Positions 8,644-17,735 of a stretch of DNA of 64,000 bases are shown in pieces; within the stretch, counting starts at the first letter, position 1; every line of letters begins with the position of its first letter. Source of the stretch: Tabrizicola sp. (GTDB lineage Bacteria > Pseudomonadota > Alphaproteobacteria > Rhodobacterales > Rhodobacteraceae); the NCBI RefSeq assembly GCF_022842145.1, contig NZ_JALHQD010000002.1, positions 62,001 to 126,000 on the forward strand, in the 5' to 3' direction. The notes beneath the pieces are model-generated. The model saw only the letters and a list, made by a program, of their open reading frames with translations. It ran no database searches and was not told the DNA's origin. The translations under genes were made by a program, and so were the position numbers.

Positions 8644-9194
8644 GCCTCGCAGTCCTCGTCATCGACATGCAGGAGGGCATGGCCGACCGCATCCGCGAAG
8701 GCCGTCCGACGGCCACATCGGATGCGCCGGACCGGATCGCGGCGCTTCTGTCCTGGGCACGTGCGGCCGGAGTTCCGGTCATCCACGTTCTGCACGACGA
8801 TCCCCACCCGGAGTCCCCGTTCCGCAAGGGTCAGCCGGGCGGCGCGCCGATGCCCTGCGCCGTTCCACAAGCGGACGAGGCGGTGTTCTGGAAGCAGGGG
8901 TCGTCGGCCTTCCACGGCACCGGGCTTGATGCCCATCTGAAGGCGCAGCGCATCACCAAGCTGGCTGTGGCCGGTGCGGTGGCCGCATTCTGCGTGACCT
9001 CGACAGTGCGCCAGGGTTCGGACCTTGGCTACGATGTCCTTCTGCCGCAGGACGCGCTTCTGGGCTTCGACCTTCCCGCCCATGACGGCGGTCGTCTCGA
9101 CGCCCAGACGGTCTTTCGGGTCACCTTGTCGCTTCTGGGCGCCGATTTTGCGACGCTTACGACAGTCGACGCCCTTGCGGCTCAGGCTGCCTGA
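8640..9194 (+). CDS. Isochorismatase (cysteine hydrolase) family protein
   Basis: The 184-aa protein has the cysteine-hydrolase triad in order: Asp9 (AVLVIDMQEG), Lys85 (VFWKQGSSAF) and Cys118 (AGAVAAFCVTSTVRQ). Relatives include nicotinamidases, N-carbamoylsarcosine amidohydrolases and YcaC-like proteins; the substrate cannot be assigned. GTG 8640 overlaps the upstream DUF1993 stop (GTGA), which argues for coupling. The 3' end overlaps the convergent MFS gene by 13 nt. Confidence 0.88.
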   Translation: MSLAVLVIDMQEGMADRIREGRPTATSDAPDRIAALLSWARAAGVPVIHVLHDDPHPESPFRKGQPGGAPMPCAVPQADEAVFWKQGSSAFHGTGLDAHLKAQRITKLAVAGAVAAFCVTSTVRQGSDLGYDVLLPQDALLGFDLPAHDGGRLDAQTVFRVTLSLLGADFATLTTVDALAAQAA

Positions 9195-10381
9195 GGCTCG
9201 GCGGACGGCAGCACCTTGGCGCGGTCGGCGTCGGCCGCCCGGCCTGCCAAAAGGGCGACCACGATCAGGATCAGCGCCAGACCGGCATAGGTCGGACGGA
9301 ACCCCACATGTTCGGCCAGAAAGCCGATGCTGGACGGCGCGACCAGGATGCCGCAGTAGCCCACCATCGTGACGATCGAAATGGCCGAGGCCGACGGCAG
9401 GTTCGGGTGGTTGCCCGCGGCCGAAAACAGGATCGGCACCATGTTGGCGATCCCCAAGCCGGCGACGAAGAAGCTCACGATCACCATCCAGTCCTGCGTC
9501 GCCACCGCCCCGCCCATCATCCCCGCAGCGCCAAGCCAGCCCGAGATGCGCAGCGTCCTGACCGCACCAAAGCGGTTCCGCACCGTGTCGCCCAGAAACC
9601 GCATCAACGCCATCGCGCCGGCGAAGAAGGCGAAGGCCAGTCCCGAGACGAAGACGTCCGAGCCCAGTTCCTTCTGCATGTAGATCGCCGCCCAATCCAG
9701 CACTGCGCCCTCGGGCACCATCGAGGCAAGTGCAAGGAACCCCAGCAGCCAGACGTGCAGGTCCTTGGGGAAAAGCCGGGTCTTCGGGGCCGCAACGGTC
9801 TGGACCACCACCGGTTTCGGTTCTGCGGGCAAAAGGTACGGCATCGCCGCGAGGACGATCACCGCCACCACGCCGGCGGTCAGCAGAGACTGCACCTCCG
9901 ACCCCCAATGCGCGATCACCCAGGCTCCGGCCGATCCCCCGATGAAGCCGCCAAGGCTCCAGAACCCGTGGCTAGAGGACATGATGGCCTTGTTCATCCG
10001 CCGTTCGATCACGACGGCCTGCGCGTTCATTGCCACATCCATGCAGCCCACCATCGCCCCGAAAACCGCCATGAACAGCGCCAGGACCCAGAGGCTGGGC
10101 GAGAAGACGACCATCGGCAGCACCGGGATCAGCGCCAGCGAGAACAGCGACAGCACGCGACGCCCGCCGTAAAGGCTGATCAGCCGTCCGGCGAACAGCA
10201 TGGCCGAAACCGCCCCGAGGCCGAGCACGAGGATCAGAAGACCCAGCGCGGATTCCGTGACTCCGTGACGCGGCATCAAGAGCGGGATCTGCGGCGCCCA
10301 GGCACCCATGACGAAGCCGTTCGCCAGGAACATCGCGGCCACCGCCCACCGCGCCCGCCGCGCCTGCGTATCCACCTGCAT
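9182..10381 (-). CDS. MFS transporter
   Basis: About 399 aa with roughly 12 hydrophobic segments in two six-helix halves. FLANGFVMGAWAPQIPLL at the first helix and FAGRLISLYGGRRVL in the 2-3 loop match the YbjJ/FucP-like branch of the major facilitator superfamily. Substrate is unknown. ATG 10381 is chosen because AGGGG lies 6 nt upstream; ATG 10384 and TTG 10396 are in frame and possible. It overlaps the isochorismatase gene tail to tail by 13 nt, so no terminator separates them. About 280 bp with no gene separate it from the hrpB stop. Confidence 0.88.
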   Translation of the reverse strand: MQVDTQARRARWAVAAMFLANGFVMGAWAPQIPLLMPRHGVTESALGLLILVLGLGAVSAMLFAGRLISLYGGRRVLSLFSLALIPVLPMVVFSPSLWVLALFMAVFGAMVGCMDVAMNAQAVVIERRMNKAIMSSSHGFWSLGGFIGGSAGAWVIAHWGSEVQSLLTAGVVAVIVLAAMPYLLPAEPKPVVVQTVAAPKTRLFPKDLHVWLLGFLALASMVPEGAVLDWAAIYMQKELGSDVFVSGLAFAFFAGAMALMRFLGDTVRNRFGAVRTLRISGWLGAAGMMGGAVATQDWMVIVSFFVAGLGIANMVPILFSAAGNHPNLPSASAISIVTMVGYCGILVAPSSIGFLAEHVGFRPTYAGLALILIVVALLAGRAADADRAKVLPSAEPQAA

Positions 10382-10661
10382 CATCTGCCCCTGCAATTGT
10401 TAGCGCACGTCATATGCCCCAAACACCGCAGGTGAAAGGGGCGGGCGATCAACAGGTGTTGCAAGCCTGAAAGGAAGAATGGTCCCGGCGCTCGGTCCCT
10501 GTCCGCCGATCGATGACCCCGCAAGCGGACGCTTGGTGCTGGGCGGCGGGGTCCGGCCTGTCGCGGCCACGCGCTGCAGAACTGGCGCGCGGTGCAGGAG
10601 ACCGCTGGCAAAAAGGCGTCCGAAGCAGGCTCTTGCCACCAACGGCCCCCGTCCGAAAGCG

Positions 10662-13085
10662 TCATGTCCCCCGCGGTTTGGCCCGCAACGTCGGTTCGGC
10701 CACTGTCGGGTCCTCGGGCCAGGGATGCCGCGGATAGGCGCCACGCATGTCCTTGCGCACGTCGGCATAGGAGGTCGCCCAGAACCGCGGCAGGTCCGTC
10801 GTCACCTGCACCGGAGCCCGCGCCGGGGACAGCAGTGTCACCCGTACCGGCATCCGCGCCGCCCCGACCACCGGATGCACCGTCACCCCGAACATCTCCT
10901 GCAACCGGACCTCGATCGCCGGGGTCTCGCCGTCGTAGTCGATCGGGATCTTCCGCCCCAGCGGAGTTTCAAATCCCCCCGGCACAAGGCGGTCCATCTC
11001 GGACAGCCGGTCCCAGCCCAAAAGCCCCTGCAAGGCGGGCAAGAGATCGAAGCCCCGGATATCCGCCTCGGTCTTGACGCCGGTCAGATGCGGCAGAAGC
11101 CAGCCTTCCGCCGTTGCCAGCAACTCCGCGTCCTCCACCCCCGGCCAGTCCTGGGCCCGCGCCAGCCGCGCCCGCGCCCGCAGCCGACGCGCGGCCGCCG
11201 ACCAGGGCAGGCCCAAGAGCCGCATCCCCTCCAGCGCCGCCAGCGCCACCGCCTCGGCAGGCGCATCCCAGTGCCGGTCGTCCAGCACCAGCGCCGCCAG
11301 CCGCTCCTGCCGGCGCGAGATCACGCGACCCTCCCGCTTCGACCATTCGCAGACCTCGACCCAGCGGATGCGGTCCGCGTAAAGGCCCCGCACCTCCGCC
11401 TCCGAGATCGCCACCGCCTGTCGCACGGTGGCTTCGCGCGTGTCACCGTCAAGATCGGTCGCCACGATCAGCCGCGCCGCCGACAGGGCCAGACCAGGGG
11501 CCATCACCGCCCCCTTGCCCCCCGACAACACCCAGCGCGGAGTCTCGCCCTTCCGGCGCAGCCCGATCCGGTCGGGGTAGGCCAGGGCCGCCATCTCGGC
11601 CAGAGAAAAGCCCGCCCGTCGCGCCGCCCCGCCGGAGATCCCCCGCGCCGCCGCCTCCAGCCGCCTTGCCTCGACCCGGATGCGCTCGACCACGCCCCGG
11701 TCGGTTTCCGGCCCCGGCCGCGCCACGGTCTGCACCCGCAAGGCCAGGTCCGGCCCCGCACCGCGCAGGGGGTCCCGCTCGGCCAGAAGCGCGGCCAGGG
11801 TTGCCGCCTCCGGCCCCGCCACCGCCAGCATGTGCCCCAGCCGCGGGTGCAGGGGCAGCGCCGCCAGCACCCGCCCGTGTGCCGTGATGTGGCCCCGGTC
11901 GTCCAGCGCGCCCAGCCCCGTCAGAAGCGCGCGGGCTTCCGCCAAAGGCCCCGCAGGCGGCGGCGTCAGAAACGGCAGTTCCGTCCCGCCCCACAGCGCC
12001 AGCTCCAGCGCCAGCCCCGCCAGGTCCGCCACCTCGATCTCAGCGGGAGGGTAGGGGGCCAGGCCGCCCTCCTCGCCCCTGGTCCACAGCCGGTAGCACA
12101 CGCCCGCGGCCACCCGCCCCGCGCGGCCCCGGCGCTGTTCCGCCTCGGCCTTCGTGACCCGCTCGGTCACCAGCCGCGACATGCCCGAGTTCGGATCGAA
12201 CCGCGCCCGCCGCGCCCGGCCCGCATCCACCACGACGCGAATATCCGGCAAGGTCAGCGAGGTCTCGGCAATCGAGGTCGCCAGCACCACCTTCCGCCCC
12301 TCCGCCGGACCCAGCGCGGCCCGCTGCGCCGCAAAGTCCATCGCACCGAACAGGGGCCGCACTGTCACCCCCGGCACGCCCTGCAACATTCCCTCGACCC
12401 GCCGGATTTCACCTTCCCCCGGCAGGAAGACCAGCATCCCGCCTTCGGTTTCCTCCAGCGCCGCCCTGACCGCCCCCGCGACCGCCGCCTCCAGCCGCAA
12501 GCTCGCATCGGGCGTACGCGGCAGCCACCGCGTCTCAACCGGCCAAGCCCGCCCTTCGGACGTCACCACCGGCGCGTCCCCCATCAGCGCGGCCACCGGC
12601 CCCGCATCCAGCGTGGCCGACATGACCAAAAGCTTCAGGTCCTCGCGCAGCGCCCCCCGCACCTCCAGGCACAGGGCCAGCCCCAGGTCCGCGTTCAGCG
12701 ACCGCTCGTGGAATTCGTCGAAGATCACCAGCCCGATGCCCGAAAGTTCCGGGTCCGTCTGGATCATCCGGGTCAGGATGCCCTCGGTCAGCACCTCGAT
12801 CTTCGTGGCGGGGGACACCTTCGCCTCCCCCCGGATGCGGTAGCCCACCGTCTTGCCCACGACTTCGCCCAGCGTCTCGGCCATCCGCTCTGCCGAAGCC
12901 CGTGCCGCCAGCCTGCGCGGCTCCAGCATCAGGATGCGGCCCTGCACCACCCCGCGTGCCAGCAGGTCCAGCGGCACCAGCGTGGTCTTGCCCGCCCCCG
13001 GAGGCGCCTGCAGCACCGCGATCCCGCGCAAGGCCAGCGCCTCGGCAAGCTCGGGCAGCACATGGGACACCGGCAGCTCGATCAT
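10662..13085 (-). CDS. hrpB: ATP-dependent helicase HrpB
   Basis: The 807-aa DEAH-family helicase has Walker A QAPPGAGKTT (about residues 26-35), the Walker B box DEFH (FDEFHERSLNADLGLAL), SAT (motif III), and QRRGRAGRVAAGVCYRLW (motif VI). The C-terminal half carries the HrpB-specific region ending in PPVGAARM/RDLP-like segments (LLSPARAPVQVTTDLPRFW). HrpB proteins are accessory DExH helicases with no firmly known substrate. ATG 13085 is chosen because MIELPVSHVLPELAEAL is the family N-terminus; the frame is open 56 codons further upstream. It diverges from the MDR oxidoreductase. Confidence 0.93.
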   Translation of the reverse strand: MIELPVSHVLPELAEALALRGIAVLQAPPGAGKTTLVPLDLLARGVVQGRILMLEPRRLAARASAERMAETLGEVVGKTVGYRIRGEAKVSPATKIEVLTEGILTRMIQTDPELSGIGLVIFDEFHERSLNADLGLALCLEVRGALREDLKLLVMSATLDAGPVAALMGDAPVVTSEGRAWPVETRWLPRTPDASLRLEAAVAGAVRAALEETEGGMLVFLPGEGEIRRVEGMLQGVPGVTVRPLFGAMDFAAQRAALGPAEGRKVVLATSIAETSLTLPDIRVVVDAGRARRARFDPNSGMSRLVTERVTKAEAEQRRGRAGRVAAGVCYRLWTRGEEGGLAPYPPAEIEVADLAGLALELALWGGTELPFLTPPPAGPLAEARALLTGLGALDDRGHITAHGRVLAALPLHPRLGHMLAVAGPEAATLAALLAERDPLRGAGPDLALRVQTVARPGPETDRGVVERIRVEARRLEAAARGISGGAARRAGFSLAEMAALAYPDRIGLRRKGETPRWVLSGGKGAVMAPGLALSAARLIVATDLDGDTREATVRQAVAISEAEVRGLYADRIRWVEVCEWSKREGRVISRRQERLAALVLDDRHWDAPAEAVALAALEGMRLLGLPWSAAARRLRARARLARAQDWPGVEDAELLATAEGWLLPHLTGVKTEADIRGFDLLPALQGLLGWDRLSEMDRLVPGGFETPLGRKIPIDYDGETPAIEVRLQEMFGVTVHPVVGAARMPVRVTLLSPARAPVQVTTDLPRFWATSYADVRKDMRGAYPRHPWPEDPTVAEPTLRAKPRGT

Positions 13086-13179
13086 GTCCCGCTTATGGCG
13101 CGGGCGGGCGCGCATGGCCAGAGGCGCGGCTTCCCAACCCGGCCCACCCGGCGCATGATCGACGCAAAGGAGAGCCGCC

Positions 13180-14208
13180 ATGCCCCAGACCGCGCGAACC
13201 ATCCAGCTGGTCCATCGCCCCGCCGGAGCGCCGACACCCGCCGACTTCCGCATCGCCGACGTTCCGCTACGGGATCCCGGCCCGGGCGAGGTCCTGCTGC
13301 AGATGGAATGGCTGTCGCTTGATCCCTACATGCGCGGCCGGATGTCCGACGCCCGTTCCTATGCAGCACCCACCGCCCTCGGCGACCCGCCCCCCTGCGA
13401 GGCCGTGGCCCGCGTCCTTCAATCCAACGACCCCAGCCTGCACCCCGGCGATCAGGTCCTCGTCTATGACGCCTGGCGCGACCACACGGTCGTGAAGGCC
13501 GCCGCCTGCCGCAAGCTTGATCCCGCGCAGGCGCCGGTCGAGGCCTGGCTTGGCATCCTCGGCATGCCCGGCCTTACCGCCTGGGCGGGTCTGGCGCATA
13601 TCGGCAAGCCGAAATCCGGCGAGACACTGGTGGTCGGGGCCGCCACCGGCGCGGTCGGCAGCGTTGTCGGCCAGATCGCCCGCCTGCGGGGACTGCGCGT
13701 GGTGGGCGTCGCCGGAGGCGCGGAAAAATGCCGCTACGCCACCGAAACGCTTGGCTTCGACGTCTGCCTCGACCGCCACCAGCCCGACCTTGCAGGCCGC
13801 ATGGCCCTGGCCTGCCCGAACGGGGTCGACATCTACTTCGAACTGACGGGCGGCGACGTGCTTGCCGCCGTCCTGCCGCTTCTGAACCCCTTCGCCCGCA
13901 TCCCCGTCTGCGGCACCATCGCCACCTACAATGCCACCACCGCGCCAGAGGGCCCCGACCGGCTGCCGCAGCTCATGCGCCTTGTCCTGACCCGCAGTCT
14001 GACCGTCCGCGGCTTCATCGTCAGCGAATTCGACGCCGACCGCTCCGCCTTCCAGACGGAAATGGCCGCCTGGCTTCTTTCCGGCGAAGTCGTCCACAGG
14101 CAAGACATCAGCGACGGCCTCGACAGCATGGTCCCCGCCTTCATCGGCATGCTGGAGGGCCGGAACTTCGGCAAGACCCTGATCCGACTGGGACCCCGCC
14201 AAGCCTGA
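13180..14208 (+). CDS. NADP-dependent oxidoreductase, MDR family (leukotriene B4 12-hydroxydehydrogenase-like)
   Basis: The 342-aa zinc-independent medium-chain reductase has WLSLDPYMRGRMSD near residue 50, the classic signature of the LTB4DH/curA-type branch, and a Rossmann motif VVGAATGAVGSVVGQIARLRG (about residues 155-175). Such enzymes reduce alpha,beta-unsaturated ketones or aldehydes with NADPH. ATG 13180 is preceded by AAAGGAG with good spacing. It is monocistronic and followed by copy B of the post-stop element. Confidence 0.9.
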   Translation: MPQTARTIQLVHRPAGAPTPADFRIADVPLRDPGPGEVLLQMEWLSLDPYMRGRMSDARSYAAPTALGDPPPCEAVARVLQSNDPSLHPGDQVLVYDAWRDHTVVKAAACRKLDPAQAPVEAWLGILGMPGLTAWAGLAHIGKPKSGETLVVGAATGAVGSVVGQIARLRGLRVVGVAGGAEKCRYATETLGFDVCLDRHQPDLAGRMALACPNGVDIYFELTGGDVLAAVLPLLNPFARIPVCGTIATYNATTAPEGPDRLPQLMRLVLTRSLTVRGFIVSEFDADRSAFQTEMAAWLLSGEVVHRQDISDGLDSMVPAFIGMLEGRNFGKTLIRLGPRQA

Positions 14209-14217
14209 CACGGCCCC

Positions 14218-14284
14218 TTTCACATTTGCCCAAATATCCCCGCCGGAGGCCCTTCGAGCCGCACTGCGCGTCCTTCACGCGCAG
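14218..14284 (+). repeat. Post-stop intergenic element (copy B) plus hairpin
   Basis: Ten nt after the oxidoreductase stop, TTTCACATTTGCCCAAATATCC (14218-14239) continues as CCGCCGGAGG (14240-14249). Except for six central bases this is identical to copy C (complement 62686-62717). A 7-bp hairpin CTGCGCG/CGCGCAG (14264-14270 with 14278-14284) follows. Confidence 0.6.
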
Positions 14285-14419
14285 GGCGGCGAGGCAAAAG
14301 GTCTTCGCGCGGCACGCGCTCCTTCAGAAAACCGCCCGAACCGGTGCCGCCGCGTGAATGCACTCCCCCCTCGCCAAGACCCCCGCCTTCCGGCAATAAG
14401 TCATCAAACGAGGGGGACA

Positions 14420-15394
14420 ATGGACACCACCGAACGCGCCCGACTGATCCGTGCCGGCGACCGCCGCGCTCTGGCCCGCGCCATCACGCTGGTCGAAAGC
14501 GCGCGCGCCGACCACCGGACCGAGGCGCTGGCGCTTCTGGATGCGCTCAGGTCCGGCCCGCAGGCACTACGGATCGGCCTGTCGGGCACGCCCGGCGTCG
14601 GCAAGTCCACCTTCATCGAAACCTTCGGCCTGATGCTGACCGCCCAAGGCCTGAAAGTCGCCGTTCTGGCCGTCGACCCGTCCTCCACTCGCTCTGGCGG
14701 CTCCATCCTCGGCGACAAGACCCGGATGGAACGGCTGTCGCGTGACCCCAACGCCTTCATCCGCCCCTCCCCCAGCCAGTCGCAGCTGGGAGGCGTCGCC
14801 CGCCGCACCCGCGAAGCCGTGGCCCTGTGCGAAGCGGCGGGCTTCGACATCGTCCTGATCGAGACGGTGGGGGTCGGCCAGTCCGAAACCGTGGTGGCAG
14901 AGCTCAGCGACATCTTCCTCCTCCTCCTCGCCCCGGCAGGGGGAGATGAACTGCAAGGCGTGAAACGCGGCATCATGGAGATGGCCGACCTCATCCTGGT
15001 GAACAAGGCCGACGGCGACCTGAAGCCCGCCGCCCTGCGCACGGTCGCCGATTACTCGGGCGCGCTGCACCTCCTGCGCCGCCGCCCGCAGGACCCGAAG
15101 GACTTCCCCAAGGCGCTCCCGGTCTCGGCCCTGGCCGACGAGGGCCTGGCCCAGGCCTGGGACGAGATGCGGACCCTGACCGCCTGGCGCAAGGCACACG
15201 GCCACTGGGACCGCACCCGCGCCGCCCAGGCCCGCCACTGGTTCCAGGAAGAGGTCCGCCAGGGCCTCCTTGCCGCCCTGACGCGCGAGCCGCAGAAGGG
15301 CCTGATGACCAGCCTTGGCGCCCGCGTCGCCGCCGGAGACCTGACGCCCGAGGCCGCCGCGGCCGAGATGCTCGGGCTTCTGGGCCGTTCCTGA
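14420..15394 (+). CDS. meaB: Methylmalonyl-CoA mutase-associated GTPase MeaB (ArgK family)
   Basis: The 324-aa G3E GTPase has Walker A GLSGTPGVGKST (about 53-64), DPSSTRSGGSILGDKTRM, ETVGVGQSE (G3 region) and NKADGD (base specificity). MeaB protects and reloads adenosylcobalamin-dependent methylmalonyl-CoA mutase. The mutase gene is not in this window, so the gene is separated from its partner. ATG 14420 is preceded by GAGGGGG; the frame opens 22 codons earlier but without family-like sequence. The stop overlaps the ATG of the next gene by one base, so the two are probably coupled. Confidence 0.93.
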   Translation: MDTTERARLIRAGDRRALARAITLVESARADHRTEALALLDALRSGPQALRIGLSGTPGVGKSTFIETFGLMLTAQGLKVAVLAVDPSSTRSGGSILGDKTRMERLSRDPNAFIRPSPSQSQLGGVARRTREAVALCEAAGFDIVLIETVGVGQSETVVAELSDIFLLLLAPAGGDELQGVKRGIMEMADLILVNKADGDLKPAALRTVADYSGALHLLRRRPQDPKDFPKALPVSALADEGLAQAWDEMRTLTAWRKAHGHWDRTRAAQARHWFQEEVRQGLLAALTREPQKGLMTSLGARVAAGDLTPEAAAAEMLGLLGRS

Positions 15395-16191
15395 TGACCG
15401 CAGCGGAGACCGTCTTTGACGGGGACCTCCTGCGGGCCCGTCTCTGGCTCCCCGACCGGCCCACCACCGCGCTTTACGTCACCTTCCGGCAATGGATGCC
15501 CGAGCCCGGCCGCTTCGACGACCACGGTCGCGTGCAGCGCGCCTTGACCGCGGGCCTTGCCCACCTTCACATCCAAAGCCGCTGGAACGACTGGTTCCTG
15601 AACCCCGAAACCCCGCACCTCGACGTCGCGCTGAAAGCCACCCGCGCCCGCTTCATGACCGCCCGGACGCTGGGCTTTTCGATGGGCGCCTATGCCGCGC
15701 TTCGTTTCTCCAGGGTATTGCGGCTGAACCAGGCGCTCCTCGTCTCGCCACAGGTCTCGCTGCTTCTTCCCGAAGAGGACCGCTACCCCGAGGCCGCAAG
15801 CTTCGATGCGGTCGCCGGCGATCTTGCGACCCACGCGCGGCCTGACCTGCGGGGCGTCGTCGCGTTTGATCCCTCGCATCGATTGGACGCCCTCCACGCG
15901 CGAAAGATAATGATGCTGCTTCCCGGCATCCAGGCCGCGAGAATGCCCTTTGGCGGCCACCCCGGCACTGCCGCCCTTGGTCAGGCTGGCGGCTTTCGCG
16001 CCCTGCAACGGCTTAGCCTCGCCTCCCGCCTTTCGGCTTCGGACGTGGTCCTTCTCCACCGCGAACTGCGCAGCGGCTCCGCCCGCTACTGGCGCGAGCG
16101 TGCCGATCGGTTGCTGGACCGTGGCCGGCATGTCCTGGCCGCCCAGGCGCTAACCCAAGCCGAGACGTTGGCCGACCCGACGCCAGAGTAG
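15394..16191 (+). CDS. Alpha/beta-hydrolase-like protein of unknown function
   Basis: The 265-aa protein has a nucleophile-elbow motif GFSMGAYAAL with Ser96, consistent with an alpha/beta-hydrolase or esterase-like fold. The rest is not recognisable, and a His at the expected C-terminal position (FGGHPGTAAL, about 187) could complete a triad. The last ~60 residues are helical. It starts at an ATG overlapping the meaB stop (TGATG), so it is probably co-translated with MeaB; any link with cobalamin metabolism is speculation. Its TAG stop lies inside a REP hairpin. Confidence 0.7.
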   Translation: MTAAETVFDGDLLRARLWLPDRPTTALYVTFRQWMPEPGRFDDHGRVQRALTAGLAHLHIQSRWNDWFLNPETPHLDVALKATRARFMTARTLGFSMGAYAALRFSRVLRLNQALLVSPQVSLLLPEEDRYPEAASFDAVAGDLATHARPDLRGVVAFDPSHRLDALHARKIMMLLPGIQAARMPFGGHPGTAALGQAGGFRALQRLSLASRLSASDVVLLHRELRSGSARYWRERADRLLDRGRHVLAAQALTQAETLADPTPE

Positions 16192-16216
16192 GGTGGGCAA
16201 TATCGCCCACCCTGCC
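16188..16216 (+). repeat. REP palindrome copy 1 (GTAG-footed hairpin)
   Basis: GTAGGGTGGGC then AATATC then GCCCACCCTGCC: a 9-bp perfect stem AGGGTGGGC/GCCCACCCT (16190-16198 with 16205-16213) preceded by GTAG. It matches the two copies flanking the RAYT gene at 38.8 and 39.46 kb. The stop codon TAG of the preceding gene (16189-16191) is part of the element, and it separates that gene from the convergent exporter. Confidence 0.8.
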
Positions 16217-16230
16217 TTGCCGCGTGACAA

Positions 16231-17124
16231 TCACCGCGTGAAGATCAGCGCCAGCCCGATGACCGCCAACATCGCGCCGGCCCAACTCAAGGCGCTTGGG
16301 CGCTGCCCGGTCCGCAGCCAGAGTAGCGGCAGGATGATCACCGGTGACGTGGCCGACAATGTCGCGATGATCCCGGTCTGCGACCCCTGCAGGGCGTAAA
16401 GGAACAGCGTCATACCCAGGAGAAGGCCGATCAACGCCGTCGCCGCGGTCAGCAGCAGGACCTGTCGCGACACCTCCCGCGGCCGCGGCGGTGCCACTGG
16501 CAACGCTGCGACGAGGCCCATCGCCAGCCCCGAGGCTCCGACCCGGATCAGCGAGCCGACATAGGGATCCAGCCCGCCCGCCATGTAGGGCCGGGCGATC
16601 AGCGCACCTGCCGCCTGACCCAGCGCCGCGCCCAAGCCCAAGATCACTCCGATCCCCAATCCGCCCCGGATCGTCTCAAACCGGTGCGCGCCGCTTGCAG
16701 GGCGTCCCAGGATCGCCAGTGCCACCCCCGCCACCGTCATGGCGATGCCAAGCCCGGCCTGCCAGCCCAGCCGCTCGCCCAGCACCAGCCAACCCAGCAC
16801 CGCCGCCATCGGCGCATTCAGCGCAAAGACCGCCCCCGCCCGCCGCGGTCCCAGCCGCCCGACGGCCGCGAAGTTGAGCGTGTCGCCCAGAAGGATGCCC
16901 ACCACGCCCGAGACCGCCAGCACCGCCACGGCCTGCCATCCCGGCAAGCCCAGCGTCCCCGAGGCCAGCACGATCCCCGCCAGCAGAATGGTGACGAATG
17001 CCTGCCGGATAAGATTGAAGTGGAAAGCCCCCAGGGCCCGGATCGCGTCCGACGCAAGGATCCCGGTCATCGCCCAGCAGGTTGCCGTGCCAAGCGCCGC
17101 AAGTTCGTGGACCGGAAATGCCAT
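16231..17124 (-). CDS. DMT superfamily (EamA-type) exporter
   Basis: The 297-aa membrane protein has ten hydrophobic segments in two five-helix EamA repeats. The first repeat includes LGERLGWQAGLGIAMTVAGV before the midpoint, and the second ends with SALSWAGAMLAVIGLALIFTR. RhaT/YdcZ-like metabolite exporters of this group usually lack known substrates. ATG 17124 is used because the hydrophobic first helix follows directly; the frame is open much further upstream (to 17586) but that part is non-family and antisense to rpmB. It diverges from rpmB. Confidence 0.85.
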   Translation of the reverse strand: MAFPVHELAALGTATCWAMTGILASDAIRALGAFHFNLIRQAFVTILLAGIVLASGTLGLPGWQAVAVLAVSGVVGILLGDTLNFAAVGRLGPRRAGAVFALNAPMAAVLGWLVLGERLGWQAGLGIAMTVAGVALAILGRPASGAHRFETIRGGLGIGVILGLGAALGQAAGALIARPYMAGGLDPYVGSLIRVGASGLAMGLVAALPVAPPRPREVSRQVLLLTAATALIGLLLGMTLFLYALQGSQTGIIATLSATSPVIILPLLWLRTGQRPSALSWAGAMLAVIGLALIFTR

Positions 17125-17310
17125 GCTCTGTCTCCCGCAGGCAGTCCGTGGCACGCGTCCTTCCCGATCGCAACCCGCAACGAGCCAGGCAGACGTCCGC
17201 CCTGACCGCTTGACGCCGCCCGGGATTCCCCTTACACGCCGCAAATCGAATTCGAGGGCTGGGGGATTCCCCGCCTTCCCCCGCTTTTGACGAATCGAAG
17301 GAACACCAGA

Positions 17311-17598
17311 ATGTCGCGCGTCTGCGAACTTACCGGCAAGGGGCCGATGTCCGGCAACACCGTTTCCCACGCCAATAACAAGTCCCGTCGTCGGTTCCTC
17401 CCGAACCTGAACGAAGTGACCATGATCTCCGACGTGCTCGGCCAGTCGTTCAAGCTGCGCGTCACCGCCGCGGCTCTGCGCTCGGTCGACCACCGCGGTG
17501 GGCTTGACGCCTACCTGGCCAAGGCCAAGGACGAGGAACTCTCGACCGCCGCCCAGAAGATCAAGAAGGACATCGCCAAGGCACAAGCCACGGTCTGA
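17311..17598 (+). CDS. rpmB: 50S ribosomal protein L28
   Basis: The 95-aa protein begins [16 protein letters not shown], followed by [16 protein letters not shown], the L28 signature. It is the alphaproteobacterial long form with a Lys-rich C-terminus. ATG 17311 follows GAAGGA with ~8 nt spacing. It is monocistronic and ends at a strong intrinsic terminator 22 nt after the stop. Confidence 0.97.
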   Translation: MSRVCELTGKGPMSGNTVSHANNKSRRRFLPNLNEVTMISDVLGQSFKLRVTAAALRSVDHRGGLDAYLAKAKDEELSTAAQKIKKDIAKAQATV

Positions 17599-17619
17599 TC
17601 CGTCTGTCCCTTACAGCAA

Positions 17620-17656
17620 AGGGCCCCGCCTTCGTCATGAAGGCGGGGCCTTTTGC
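17620..17656 (+). terminator. Intrinsic terminator of rpmB
   Basis: An 11-bp perfect stem GGCCCCGCCTT/AAGGCGGGGCC (17622-17632 with 17640-17650) has a 7-nt loop and a TTTT tail, with an A-run before it. Confidence 0.9.
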
Positions 17657-17735
17657 GTTTGGTCCACTTTCGCCCTTGCGGCCGCGCCGGAACCAGCAGT
17701 TAACGAAGATTAAGAATTCGTTAAGGCTATTTGCC

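Noticed and set aside
10479-13322. A 947-codon open frame on the strand opposite hrpB
   Set aside because: It is a Pro/Arg/Gly/His-rich antisense frame of GC-rich DNA; hrpB shows all helicase motifs in the other frame.
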